The notes under the pieces: model-generated
Database searches by the model: none
Seen by the model: only the letters and a program-made list of their open reading frames with translations
Told to the model about the DNA's origin: nothing
Program-made: the position numbers and the translations under genes
Source: Patella vulgata
Lineage: Eukaryota > Mollusca > Gastropoda > Patellidae
Length of the DNA: 64,000 nt
Assembly (NCBI RefSeq): GCF_932274485.2
Contig: NC_065882.2
Span: forward strand, 74,798,767-74,862,766
Direction: 5' to 3'
Part shown: positions 10,701 to 21,210 of the stretch, piece after piece
How the letters are laid out: each line of letters starts with the position of its first letter
How positions within the stretch are numbered: the first letter of the stretch is position 1

Positions 10701-11338
10701 TTAAGGATTCTTTGAGGTGCATGCCAATGTGTACACGGGACCTAGGGTTTTCATCTCATCGGAACATCTATACATTTTCCCTTGCCAGGCATATTTAAGG
10801 CACTGGTATCTCCCAAATGTTCAGGATATTGACCTTTATGTACAACAATTGTGTTATTCTATTCAACAACTCGACATTAGTTTTAATATACTACATAGTT
10901 ATGTGCCTTTCATTGCTATTTGTACATTTATACATGCCTCCATTAGGGGTTGATATTGAGGTAATATTACCTACAATAAACAAATGTTTTGAATGTCAAG
11001 TGCACAAGTTAATCGCATACAGACGTGGATAATCTTTATTGTTGGCGCTGATGTGTAAGTCAGCAGTCAGGTAGCAACATATTTCCACGATTGTTATTAG
11101 AAAGAAAACCTGTGAGCTCCGCATTTAGGATTTTTATTTCGAATATCAACTTGGAAAGCGGTTGACACCTACTACTTAAAATACTTTATAGTGTTGTATT
11201 ATTTTACTTGTATAAAATGTTCACATCATTTTTATTTCTTTAACTAAATGATATCTTTCTTATTACAGTCAAGGATGTACTTGTTCTGCTGTATGGACTA
11301 ATGCTTCTGGTAAAACGGTCAACTGTTATCGATACTAA
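7734..11338 (+). CDS. Gene 1: secreted KR-processed 8-Cys peptide precursor, 83 aa
   Basis: Four exons: 7734-7785, 8586-8624, 9684-9774 and 11269-11338 (stop TAA 11336), with GT-AG introns in phases 1, 1 and 2. Exon 1 encodes the signal peptide MKVAVFAVLICAMVAVN. Exon 2 encodes GAPSKRFLENINF with a Lys-Arg site. Exon 3b encodes GLNLCPSPALC, INPC and CPGNPDATC. Exon 4 encodes SQGCTCSAVWTNASGKTVNC plus Tyr-Arg-Tyr, a short tail the others lack. The cysteine pattern is C-x5-C-x4-C-x4-C-x7-C-x3-C-x1-C-x13-C. The start is fixed by the signal peptide and by identical exon 1 copies in genes 2 and R. AATAAA is at 11372-11377. Intron 1 carries a SINE and exon 3a is decayed, so one isoform is expected. 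The product is probably secreted. Its target is unknown. Confidence 0.88.
7869..8232 (-). mobile_element. SINE-A, full length, in intron 1 of gene 1
   Basis: The only copy here with head (about 8160-8232), body and tail (7869-7885) in one piece. Not shared with gene 2, so younger than that duplication. Confidence 0.8.
8625..9390. other. Intron 2 of gene 1, 5' part
   Basis: From about 8879 it is colinear with the start of the window. No other feature seen. Confidence 0.55.
9391..9572 (-). mobile_element. SINE-A fragment in intron 2 of gene 1
   Basis: Sits where the gene A copy sits, with the same left flank (GGACAATCTTTGGT). Its right edge has removed the acceptor of exon 3a. Confidence 0.75.
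9572..9649 (+). pseudogene. Gene 1 exon 3a remnant
   Basis: This stretch aligns with exon 3a of gene 2 from ACATCGCAAATCATG to the donor (GCAG, then GTAATT at 9650). The 5' part and acceptor are replaced by SINE sequence. Two cysteine codons have become Phe (SPC to SPF, and the Cys before LGHPG). Its gap to exon 3b is 34 nt (9650-9683). It is a dead alternative exon. Confidence 0.8.
9966..10198 (+). mobile_element. SINE-B in intron 3 of gene 1
   Basis: Same position as in gene A and absent from gene 2, so genes A and 1 share a later common ancestor. Confidence 0.8.
10423..10793 (-). mobile_element. SINE-A, two pieces, intron 3 of gene 1
   Basis: A head piece (10423-10520) and a tail-plus-body piece (10553-10793), in an order that implies two overlapping insertions or a rearrangement. 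Confidence 0.65.
10794..11268. other. Intron 3 of gene 1, 3' part
   Basis: Matches 18360-18640 in gene 2 in parts. No coding signal. Confidence 0.5.
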
Positions 11339-12366
11339 AAACATTTTAAAATATTATATATTTGTGTTTGAAATAAAACTAAATGAGACATTAATCATGA
11401 GATATAATTGGTTATGTGTTAGTCAGCTGTTGGGTTAATGAGACTAAGAATTCAACCGTGTCCTCATTTGTCCAGGAGAATGTGTTAGTTGATGATAATC
11501 ACTAGTCGCCAGGAATGTTCCAGAGGAGTCGGGTAATCACACAGTACATAAATATTCTACCCTTTTCCTTTCATTTAGAAGAACTGAACCGGGTACCCCC
11601 TCCCTTCCTCGGTAATATCATGAACATAATTATATATGATACACAGTGAAACATCGACCTGTTCATGTAAATTATCTAAAGTTCGGTGGTAGGCCTACCT
11701 TTGTTTCGTTTGATTAGACCTAATACCAATCAAGCACTGCCGTAATGAAAGCAAATTTATGTTACAAATTATGACTGGTCAATAGTCCGATTAACAACTA
11801 ATGCCTAACTACGTAACAATGCCATTCGGGTTTAAGCAGAGCTCCGCATTGTTTACATAACGTTACGTCATGACTCAAGAAAAACTAATTGCGTGAGAAA
11901 CGAGGCTGTTTGGAGACAAACAATACTTTCACCGTTTTTAATACCTTAAATTACTGTCAAAAGTTTCTGGGAAGACCCCAGATTAAACGAAAGGCTGTCA
12001 TACACACACACCCTTAAAAGCTCACGTATCATAAGTCAATGCAGTAATGGCCAGGAGTGATTTCTCGGACATAACAACTCTGCTTTTAAGGTAGAATGTT
12101 TAAACTTGATGTAGATGTTCATTAGGTGAATGTCTTGACTGAGTTCAATGATTAAAATACGCCATTAAAGCTAAGCAGAGTTAAGCAATTTCATTGGTCG
12201 ATGCTTGGGACAAGATAACATTGATTCTAACTGACGGATAGTGATGAAACTTCGTGTATAATTTCACTACCAGGTACTTCAAAACCTTGACTTAGTTTGA
12301 TCGTGAACATTTTATGCTTAGACTAAGTTTAGATAATCAGTTTGATTGCTCATTACTTTTGGAAAA
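11339..12366. other. 3' flank of gene 1
   Basis: Colinear with the flank of gene A to about 11690, then unique. No gene seen. Confidence 0.5.
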
Positions 12367-13662
12367 AAACAAGCCAACTGTGAGGCTGATGTTCCCAGCT
12401 GAAATCCCAAAATAAATAGATGACACATACTAATTTATCGCACATTTATTTTTTTCTAAAGTATCAAGTAATCAAACTAATTATCAACAATACACTAAGT
12501 TTCATCACTCTCTATCAAATAGAATCAATGTTACCTTGTCCTAAAGCATTGACCAATGAAATTGCTTAGATTATTAGGTTATGTTATGTTCCAAAGTCTT
12601 GACAAACCAAATTGCTTATCGCTCCTTAGCCTAAGTAGAAAGTTCACATCATCGAACTTAACCAAGGTAATGATATAATGAATTTATACTCTGAGTTTCA
12701 TCGCTGTCACTTAATTATAACCAAAGTTATCTTGCCCCAAATCATCAACCAATCAGATTGCTTATCTCTGCTTACCCCAAACAGAAAATGCTCATCTTCG
12801 AACTCCATCAATGCATTAACCTAATAAACACCTACGCCAAGTGTAAACATTCTAGCTCAATTAGAATGAGGGTTATTGTGTTCCAAATTCTCGACCAATC
12901 AAATTGCTTATCGCTCTGCTTAACCTGAGCAGAAAATGTTCATTATCCCACTTAGTCAAGGTATTGATGTAATAAAACTATGCACCAAATTTCATCACTC
13001 TCAGTTAATTAGAACTAAAGTTATCGTGCCCCAAAGCATCAACCAATCAAATTGCTTATCTCCGCTTACCCCAAGCAGAAAATGCTCATTTTATCTTCGA
13101 ACTCCTGCGAGGCATTGCCCCACTAAATACCTACACCAAGTTTAAAGGGACAATAACACTCTTGCTGGCTTGACAGCTCCAGAAAATAAAAAGTAGCCTT
13201 ATTCTAAGTACTAGATGTGTTAGTGTCCTATCTGTTGTGTAAATTATCCATTAAATCCTATTTCACTTGTCCAGAGGTTTCAAAAATATTTTTAAATCCA
13301 AGTAACATTTGAAAAGCTTTACGGCGGGCTTTTCAAATCATTGAGTTGAATTTTTTAAATTAGGTGTGTTATGATGAAATTTGTATCATCAATTAATTGG
13401 AATATTGTAAAATAGAACAATTTGTTGAACAGAATAAAGATTGGGACATATTATTTAGTTACAACAAGAGTGGTATTGAGCCTTTAAACATTCTAGCTCA
13501 ATTAGAAGGACAGTTATTGTGTCCGAAAATGTGTGACGGACAGACCGACAGACGAATCCATTTTAATAGTCCCCCGTTTTCTTCGAAAATTAATCAATAT
13601 GTGTCATCTATTTATTTTGGTATTCCGGTGGGGGACATCAGCCTCACGGTTGGTTTGATTGG
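12367..13662 (+). mobile_element. Satellite-carrying non-autonomous element, copy i
   Basis: It starts near CAAGCCAACTGTGAGGCTGA, contains about four units of 143-149 bases (marked by AAATTGCTTATC at about 12610, 12756, 12899 and 13048), and passes through GACGGACAGACCGACAGACG near 13540. An inverted copy of its first 60 bases closes it (about 13601-13662). Two unit types alternate (ATCTTCGAACTCC and TTATCGAACTTAGTC types), making a dimer of about 290 bases. A MITE is inserted at 13146-13483. Internal satellites recall bivalve pearl-type or Helitron-like elements. The class is not settled. Confidence 0.65.
13146..13483. mobile_element. MITE of about 338 bp inserted in the satellite element
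   Basis: Imperfect inverted ends of about 25 bases (AGGGACAATAACACTCTTG against AGGCTCAATACCACTCTTG). TTAA (or TA) is repeated on both sides. It interrupts a satellite unit between ACCAAGT and ACATTCTAGC, so the empty site is clear. No coding capacity. Confidence 0.7.
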
Positions 13663-13664
13663 TT

Positions 13665-14153
13665 ATACAAGTGTACGCGTGATATCGAAAGTCAAATTCT
13701 AAGAATTTGTACGAAACCCCAAAATACCGAAAACCGTGCATCGCCATAAAACCTTAGACGAAGGTCAACTCTCTTTAAACAAAAGATTAGCAAACGCAAT
13801 TAAAATGAACGTATTGAAGTCTATATGACCAGCAATCAATTTCCGTCATATTAACTAAATAAGCGATTGAGGAAATATCGAAAGTTGAATATGCTATTTT
13901 GTTTCCGTCACCGGATTGTTTTTCCCTAGTACACGTACACTGTTTTTCCTTAGAATTTACAAAATGAATAATAGTGTACTAATAAATGATTATATGAACG
14001 TCATAGCTTGATTATGTTTCCTTTAATTTTATTAAATTGATAGTAGTTTATAAATTAATTCATATTCTTAATTTTGAAATACAATATAAACCACTTAGAC
14101 AGATTATAGATTTTCTTTTAGTGGATGTATTGAAGTTAATCTATTCACGAAAG
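13665..14153. other. Upstream region of gene 2
   Basis: About 13720-14150 matches, inverted, the region beyond the inserted element upstream of gene R (33175-33650), so it is older than that duplication. Confidence 0.6.
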
Positions 14154-14205
14154 TCTTATCTTTAACAGCTGGTTATCTCTATATCTAACAAGAAATGTTT
14201 ACACG
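14154..14205 (+). promoter_or_regulatory. Conserved E-box/GATA-like block, gene 2
   Basis: The E-box is at 14166-14171, about 117 bases before the ATG. GTTATCTCTATATCTAAC follows. Homology to the upstream region of gene 1 continues to the ATG. Confidence 0.6.
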
Positions 14206-14282
14206 TTAAAAACTTTAAATAAGATATATTTACATGCTGGTCTTATTCAAGTCACGTCGTAATCACATTTTAGTTAAACATC

Positions 14283-17200
14283 ATGAAAGTCGCTGTATTC
14301 GCCGTCCTCATCTGTGCTATGGTTGCTGTAAATGGTAAGTCTTTGTGTACTAGTTTTCTTGGCTCTACTAATTACAAAAAGAGACAGCTTTAATAGATAA
14401 TATGAATAATCTACATACCATATTCAAAATTTAAATTATATCATAACAAAATGATAAATTATGGATAAACCATTTATAACGGAATATGAAACCGATTCTC
14501 TTTCAGTAGATATAATATAGAAAGGTCAGAAACAAGTTGGAATATCCACTGAACGAGAATCTGTTTCAGACGAGTTATTAGCCCCGGTGTTAGAAATCGA
14601 AATCAGACCAGTTATTTCATAATCTCGCTTAAGAACATAGATGTAACAGACTTTAGCCATTATATTTAGTCATGGCTTAATTTATTTTTTAAAATATTTT
14701 CCACTTTCTCGTTCTTAAAATGATGATTCTTGATCCATAAGATTGATAAAATCAATGATCACTCATGATCAAATCTTGATCCATACGATTGATAAGATCA
14801 ATCGCCATTCATCATCAAATTATAATTACAGGAGCACCAAGCAAACGATTTCTCGAAAATTTCGGACTTGGTAAGTATCACTTGGGCATCTGATATTCAA
14901 TATTTAAGACAAAAAAAACATTTTACCATTGGTAAACGAATCGTGTAACATAATGCGTTTCAGCACCATTTGTAACAATCTACTCGAAGAACGAGGCTAG
15001 ACATATTCCACAAGTTATGGCAAACGATGACGCCATATCCTTTTCTGTTCGTTCGTTCGTTTCTAGAGTTTCACGTCCACTTCCACCTAGGGTGATATCG
15101 TAGACAAATCCTTTTCTGGAGATCTTGCGCAATAAATACTATCGGTGTAGACTGGAATAACCAGACGCTAGAGATGGCCATTCGATTGAGACTTCTGGCG
15201 TATTAAGGCAAACATAATTGATTTAAAATTAAGAGTAAAAACGGAAACGGTCGAGTGTAAAACAGTTTATATAAATTCATATTACATTGTTATATGCGTT
15301 GCGACCCATTTGTGTCAATTTTTAGGTCCCAAATAGTAGCGATTCCTTTAAGAACTGTTATAATGAACCCTATGAATAATGCAATGGGAATATCAATAAT
15401 ATGTTTAGAGGTTAAAGGGTTAAAAAGGTTAAGTAGAAATGATCTTGGTACATTTCCTAGAACTACCATATTACCCCAAGTCACGAGACAAACACTCTCC
15501 TCTTTCCTCTAACGGGGAACAATGTGTAACGCCCCATTCTGTATTAGCCCAATGTTTAGGCCACAAGGACCTAGGCTACAGGAGACAATGTAAATTAGGG
15601 CCTGAATTTAATTGTTACAAATAAGGAAATCTGACGGGGTTAGATAGTCTCTGTGCGGTTCTTTGCTTTAATTTCAGGATCGTCATATTCCACATTCCAG
15701 TTTCAGACAGGCGAGAAACATATCACTGTGAATTATTAAGTCATGAGTGTGGGTTAACACACAGGCACTCGAAGTGATTAAGATAGAACTTCTTAATACT
15801 GCTTGACTAGTTATTATAGTATTAACCCCGTGCATCACCCGCAATATTGTTTTGACTCGTTGACATTTCGTCGGCTATCATCTCACAATACTCACAAGTT
15901 CTAACACTTCCCGTTGTGTTTATTGCCAACAAGACGTTATTTGATCATTATACAGCTTCCAATGTAATTAATTTGGTCATTTTACGGTGTTATTAATTAT
16001 AAATCAAACATGAAGCACTATCACTCCGCGATTAGCAACTTCGTCGGACCGGAAGTAAAACGAAATGAGGTCAAAAGGAATTCCCTTTTGATTTTTGCTA
16101 GTAACAGTCTGTATCACCCAGTCCCTTCATTAACCTATCCATTATACGAAATTTGCTTAGGGACTGGGTGATCAAGACTGCACCAAAACATGACAAATAT
16201 CCCTGGTATTAACTGCAGAGCAAAGCTATAGGCTTTTGAAATTACAAAAACGGGCCACAATATTGTTGTAACAGGACAGGCGGGTACTGAAAAAGAGCAT
16301 ACTTGTGACAAAAATAAAGCTTTCTGAAAAATTGATGAACCATAACGATCAATGCCCGAAAAATGTTTTATAGCAGAGGCCAAAACAGGTACAGTTATAA
16401 TAACATCATCTAATAATCTAAGTTCCCAATAGCTTCTTGAATTCTGGGATTTAGAACGGAATTCGTCAGTGTTGTCAAAGCCTAGCTTCTTATCCTGCCC
16501 ATCACGTTTCTACAAATTTTAGGCTAGACATTTTATTAACAAAAGCTGACTAATTCAAAAGAATTGACCCGACGTGATGAAAGTGCACCGTGAATCAACT
16601 GATAAGAATCGTGAACTTTATACTAGAAGTATGATACCACTAGAAAAATGAACCATCTAGTCAAGACAGCTTAGGGATTAATTATCGCCTTTACAGCGGG
16701 CGATCTAGAAGGTAGTCTCGAAAGATTCTAAACAACGCTACACGATTATTAATATACCGCCTTTACAACGGGTGATCTAGAAGGTAGTCTCGAAAGATTC
16801 TAAACAACGCTACACGATTATTAATATACCGCCTTTACAACGGGTGATCTACAAGGTTCGAGAAGGACACCACTATAATTAAGGTAGTCTCGAAACAGTC
16901 TAAACAACGCTATTACCTTGAGCAATTTAGAATTGAGAGAGAGAGTAACGTCCACTCGACAAAACTAAGTCATTTCGCGACTAACACATGGTTCAATTTT
17001 ACTTCATTACTTCGTTTGCGCGTAGGGGTCTTTAGCAGTGGGAGGAAAAAAGAAAACCCAGCGAAAACCTACGAGGTTGGACAGGCGACCCTACTCCTTG
17101 TCGTGTATAAGCGAGGAATCGAACCCACGCCACTTGACTCAATGACAGACCTTAAGATGTAATGCCTACGCGTTAACCATTCGTACACCCAATCCCCCTT

Positions 17201-18705
17201 AGAATTATGCATCCAAAGACTAATCGAGATGATTATTTACATACATGTATATTGCCTTAGTCAATTATTATAATTATAGGTGGCTTTAAATTATGTACAT
17301 CGCAAATCATGTGTTTTGTCAGCCCTTGTATGACATCAAGCTGTCCCGGTCATCCTGGTGCTATTTGCAGGTAATTGACTTAATTTTTAACTTTGCAGGT
17401 GGCTTAAATAATTGCCCATTTCCCGCGATGTGTTTCATTGATCCATGTATGGTAGCTACATGTGCCGGTAATCCTGATGCTACCTGCAGGTAGGGCTTTA
17501 ATCTGTATACCAATGAAATGGAGCGGTCAACAAAAAAGACTTGGCCAAATTAACGTTGTATACCAGCAAAGGCACCTTCTTTTAAAACAAAACACACAGA
17601 ACTTTTTTATCCGAGTATCGCTGAACATATATAGCTAAATTTATTTTAGGTGATACGCTTGGATCGAAGAATATTATGAATGCATCCGATTTCCTTCTAA
17701 TCGAAAACAATTGTAATACTATTTGGTAATTTAGGCGAATTTAAGTGGACCATTGAACATTATTTATAAATTGATAAATACTTATGTTTAATTTGTTTTC
17801 TCCATTGTTTTCAAATCCATAGACAAGGAATGGAGAAATATGATGGCCGAAACAATATCATTATCTTTACAAATTATTAATTCTAAGTTCTTAACCAAAA
17901 ATAGAGAAAGTATGCTGGTTGTTAAGATACGTTAACGCAGCTATAGTTTAGTAAACATGTTGGTCATTTGCATTTTTCAAGGATAAATTCTCAAAACACG
18001 TGATAGGAAAGTTACCATTTCATATTTGGCAAGAGTGACCAATCACATGATTAATTCCATCAAAATTAGCCAATAGAATAATTAATGGGTGTGAATCTGA
18101 GAATATATAATTTATATAATGTGCGCTCTAGGGTGGACAGCCATGTAGTTCTCGTAGGGAAAAGATGTAGGAATTTCCATCAGCAGACTCGCCGCATGAG
18201 AGCGGGTTAGACTTTATTATGCTTGTAACCTATATGTAGTAGTGCTTAATATAAAATGTAGGAACAAAATAAGGTATTGTTGTTACTGTGTGGAACCGTA
18301 AACTGAATGAGTGACAGAATAAATACACAATATTTAAAGTGGAGTCCTAAGAAGAAAATTAGAGGTTGATATTCCCATAAACACATGCTTTGAAATTTCA
18401 AATGCACATATTAAGTATACAATAGGGGATACTTGGCGATAATCTTTATTGTGTGCGTCGATGTGTAAGTCAGCAGTCAGGTAGCAACCTATTCGAAATA
18501 AAACCTGTGAGCTCCAACCTTAGGATTTTTATTTCGAATACCAACCTGGAAAGCAGTTGTTACCTACTACTTTTAATACTTTTTTTTATAGTAACGAGTG
18601 TTGTATAATTATGCTTTTATAAAATGATATTGTTCTTTTTACAGACAAGGCTGTGCTTGCTCTGCTGTATGGACTGATATTTCTGGTAAAACGATCACCT
18701 GTTAA
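14283..18705 (+). CDS. Gene 2: secreted 8-Cys peptide with two intact alternative exon 3 copies, 80 aa
   Basis: Exons: 14283-14334, 14832-14870, then either 3a (17280-17370) or 3b (17399-17489), then 18645-18705 (stop TAA 18703). Exon 1 is identical to that of gene 1. Exon 2 encodes GAPSKRFLENFGL. Exon 3b encodes GGLNNCPFPAMCFIDPC and ends CAGNPDATC. Exon 4 encodes RQGCACSAVWTDISGKTITC. Both exon 3 versions are 91 nt and give an 80-residue precursor with the same cysteine spacing. AATAAA is at 18772-18777. Intron 2 holds about 1.4 kb absent from gene 1. This is the only copy here with both alternatives undamaged. The product is probably secreted and cut after Lys-Arg, giving an eight-Cys peptide of unknown activity. 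Confidence 0.9.
14871..16682. other. Intron 2 of gene 2, 5' and middle part
   Basis: To about 15760 it matches intron 2 of gene 1. From there to about 17210 lies inserted sequence without family assignment. It includes an ATCACCCAGTCCC inverted pair (about 16115-16172). Confidence 0.5.
16683..16915. repeat. Tandem repeat, about 73 bp x 3
   Basis: Units carry CGCCTTTACAACGGGTGATC, then GGTAGTCTCGAAAGATTC. The third is diverged and interrupted. Located in intron 2 of gene 2. Confidence 0.75.
16933..17205 (-). mobile_element. SINE-B in intron 2 of gene 2
   Basis: Complete head to GA-run tail, ending about 75 bases before exon 3a. Confidence 0.8.
17280..17370 (+). CDS. Gene 2 alternative exon 3a
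   Basis: The acceptor is AATTATAG and the donor GTAATT. In phase 1 it reads G-GFKLCTSQIMCFVSPC and ends CPGHPGAIC, with the same five-cysteine spacing as 3b but different loops. It is 91 nt (remainder 1 modulo 3), so including both 3a and 3b would shift exon 4 out of frame. Only 28 nt separate it from exon 3b. Confidence 0.8.
17399..17489 (+). CDS. Gene 2 alternative exon 3b
   Basis: The acceptor is CTTTGCAG and the donor GTAGGG. It is 91 nt, phase 1 to 2. This is the version shared by every paralogue that has a single exon 3 (gene 3, and by position gene 4), so it is probably the default isoform. Confidence 0.82.
17490..18644. other. Intron 3 of gene 2
   Basis: The first 200 bases match genes A and 1. 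About 17710-18350 is unique, with no repeat or gene assigned. Confidence 0.5.
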
Positions 18706-18849
18706 AACACCTGTTATACGTCTTGTATCGATAACTAATAACATTTTAAAATATTATATATTTGTGTATGAAATAAAACCAAATGATACATTAATCATAA
18801 GATATAATTGGTTATGTGTGTTATTCGGCTACATTCAACCAGTGTAAAG

Positions 18850-19092
18850 CCTGACGGAGGGCCTGACAAGGACAGCTGTCTAGTCCTTCGGATGAGACGA
18901 AAAACCGAGGTCCCGTGTATACATTGGAATACACGTAAAAGATACCTTGGCAGTTGGAATTCGATATAAGAGTAGACGATAGTGCCGCTGTCCGGGCAAA
19001 ATTTCCCTCATAGCACACTGTATGGCGTATGCCCGTCTTCATTAGCCCAGTATAGGAGCAGAACAGAAGGACGTTAAACCCCATTTCATTTG
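18850..19092 (+). mobile_element. SINE-A fragment, 3' of gene 2
   Basis: Body and tail. It marks the left edge of a 4.9-kb block missing from the 3' flanks of genes A and 1. Confidence 0.75.
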
Positions 19093-19739
19093 TAAAGCCT
19101 GGATGACCTGGCGCCTGGTACGTTCGGGCATTTTTATGCGCGAACTCTTAGGGGTTTTTTTACTGGCATGCGCACAGGTACTATTTCTTTTTCTTTTAAC
19201 AAGTACCCAAATCGGGGATTTCGTGCGGAGGTAGTTCGGAGGTAAACAGTCTGTGAAGTACAACATTTGCCACTGTACCTGTGTATCCCTAATTATAAAC
19301 CGAATGTGTGAAGACAGTTCATACATATCACTCAAAAATTTTTCAGTACAAACTCAGTTGATTCACGCTCGATTTGCTACTAAACAAACCCATCGGTTTA
19401 TTTTCTCAACAGTGTGACCCGAAGTGACCGCGGATTTATTGACCTTGTATGAACTTATCCATAGCTATACCCTTACACCGAGAGAAATTATCTAGTCTCG
19501 GTGAAAAGAACCATGGTCATCTGGTAGAAAATTACTTTTGTATTTTTTGGAACGGAAAACAGTGTTTTTAGAAGCAAACTAACCTGCCGCACATGAGGAA
19601 GTCATTATACTAATAATAAAAGGCGAGACCTCTTTTTGCGGCCCAGGCTTATCACTGAGTAGTAAACCGTCCACAAACAATAATATAGGAAGCCTAGTGA
19701 CAGTGTAGTAAGTGGGCTATAGACTATTGGTTTGAGTCG
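19093..19739. other. Unassigned part of the 4.9-kb block 3' of gene 2
   Basis: No gene, no clear repeat ends. Confidence 0.4.
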
Positions 19740-21210
19740 AGATTACTGGCTTTCAGTTTACTCTGTTTTTGCGATAACCAATTATGTGAGAAATACCATA
19801 CTGACATTCGGTTTTTAAATGTTGTACGCGAACTAAATGCGTTTGTTAGATACTGACAGAGCAGTCCCGAGTCGAACAATCGCCGCCCGAGCTGTCTTCG
19901 TCAGCTAGTTTCAAAATGGCGTACAGCCAGTGGGAAAAGACGACAATAAAATCAGAAATATTTTATTTATTATTGTCGGACTTACGGTATTTATTGATAG
20001 GCTACATGTATATCTAAAGAATACTGGCATTCATGTTTGATACGACTCCTCAGTCTCCTGTAACCCTAACCAGTAAAAGGAAGGAGTCGAATCCACATTT
20101 GACTATTTGTTGGAAATGTACGTATAATTATGACCAAGAAACTAAAAACCATAGCCAATTCTCCTGTAACCCTAACCAGTAAAAGGAAGGAGTCGAATCC
20201 ACATTTGACTATTTGTTGGAAATGTACGTATAATTATGACCAAGAAACTAGACCAAGAAACTAAAAACCATAGCCAATATAAAAAATGTTGTTGAAATTT
20301 TTTTCCCCTGTATATATATATTATGATATTCGACATGGTATTGAGTATTGGAAGCGAAGTACAGAGTCAGGGTACAAACACTTTTCAATTTCAAAAGGTT
20401 AGTGGAAAGGTGCCTGGGTCGATTTTCTCTGTTTTTGCGATAACCAATTATGTGAGAAATACCATACTGACATTCGGTTTTTAAAAGTTGTACGCGAACT
20501 AAATGCGTTTGAAATTTTTTTTCCCTGTATATATATATATTATGATATTCGACATGGTATTGAGTATTGGAAGCGAAGTACAGAGTCAGGGTACAAACAC
20601 TTTTCAATTTCAAAAGGTTAGTGGAAAGGTGCCTGGGTCGATTTTCTCTGTTTTTGCGATAACCAATTATGTGAGAAATACCATACTGACATTCGGTTTT
20701 TAAAAGTTGTACGCGAACTAAATGCGTTTGTTACATACTGACAGAGCAGCCCGGAGTCGAACAATCGCCGCCCGAGCTGTCTTCTTCGTCAGCTAGTTTC
20801 AAAATGGCGTACAACCAGTGCCAGTGGGAAAAGACGACAATAAAATCAGAAATATGTTATGTATTATTGTCGGACTTACGGTATTTATAGATAGGCTACA
20901 TGTATATCTAAAGAATACTGGCATTCATGTTTGATACGACATTTCAGTCTCCTGTAACCCTAACCAGTAAAAGGAAGGAGTCGAATCCACATTTTACTAT
21001 TTGTTGGAAATGTACGTATAATTATGACCAAGAAACTAAAAACCATAGCCAATATAAAAAATGTTGTTGAAATTTTTTCCCCTATATATATATATATTAT
21101 GATATTCGACATGGTATTGAGTATTGGAAACGAAGTACAGAGTCAGGGTACAAACACTTTTCAATTTCAAAAGGTTAGTGGAAAGGTGCCTGGGTCGATT
21201 TTCAATCATG
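19740..21210. repeat. Nested tandem duplications
   Basis: Three block types recur out of phase: GATAACCAATTATGTGAG blocks (19761, 20427, 20646), ATTCGACATGGTATTGAG blocks (20330, 20548, 21107) and a 106-base CTCCTGTAACCC unit (20055, 20161, 20949). The copies are nearly identical, so duplication was recent and stepwise. Confidence 0.8.

Noticed and set aside
17930-18330. Possible solo LTR in intron 3 of gene 2
   Set aside because: TATA-like and poly(A)-like words are present, but I could not find matched ends, a target duplication or a second copy.
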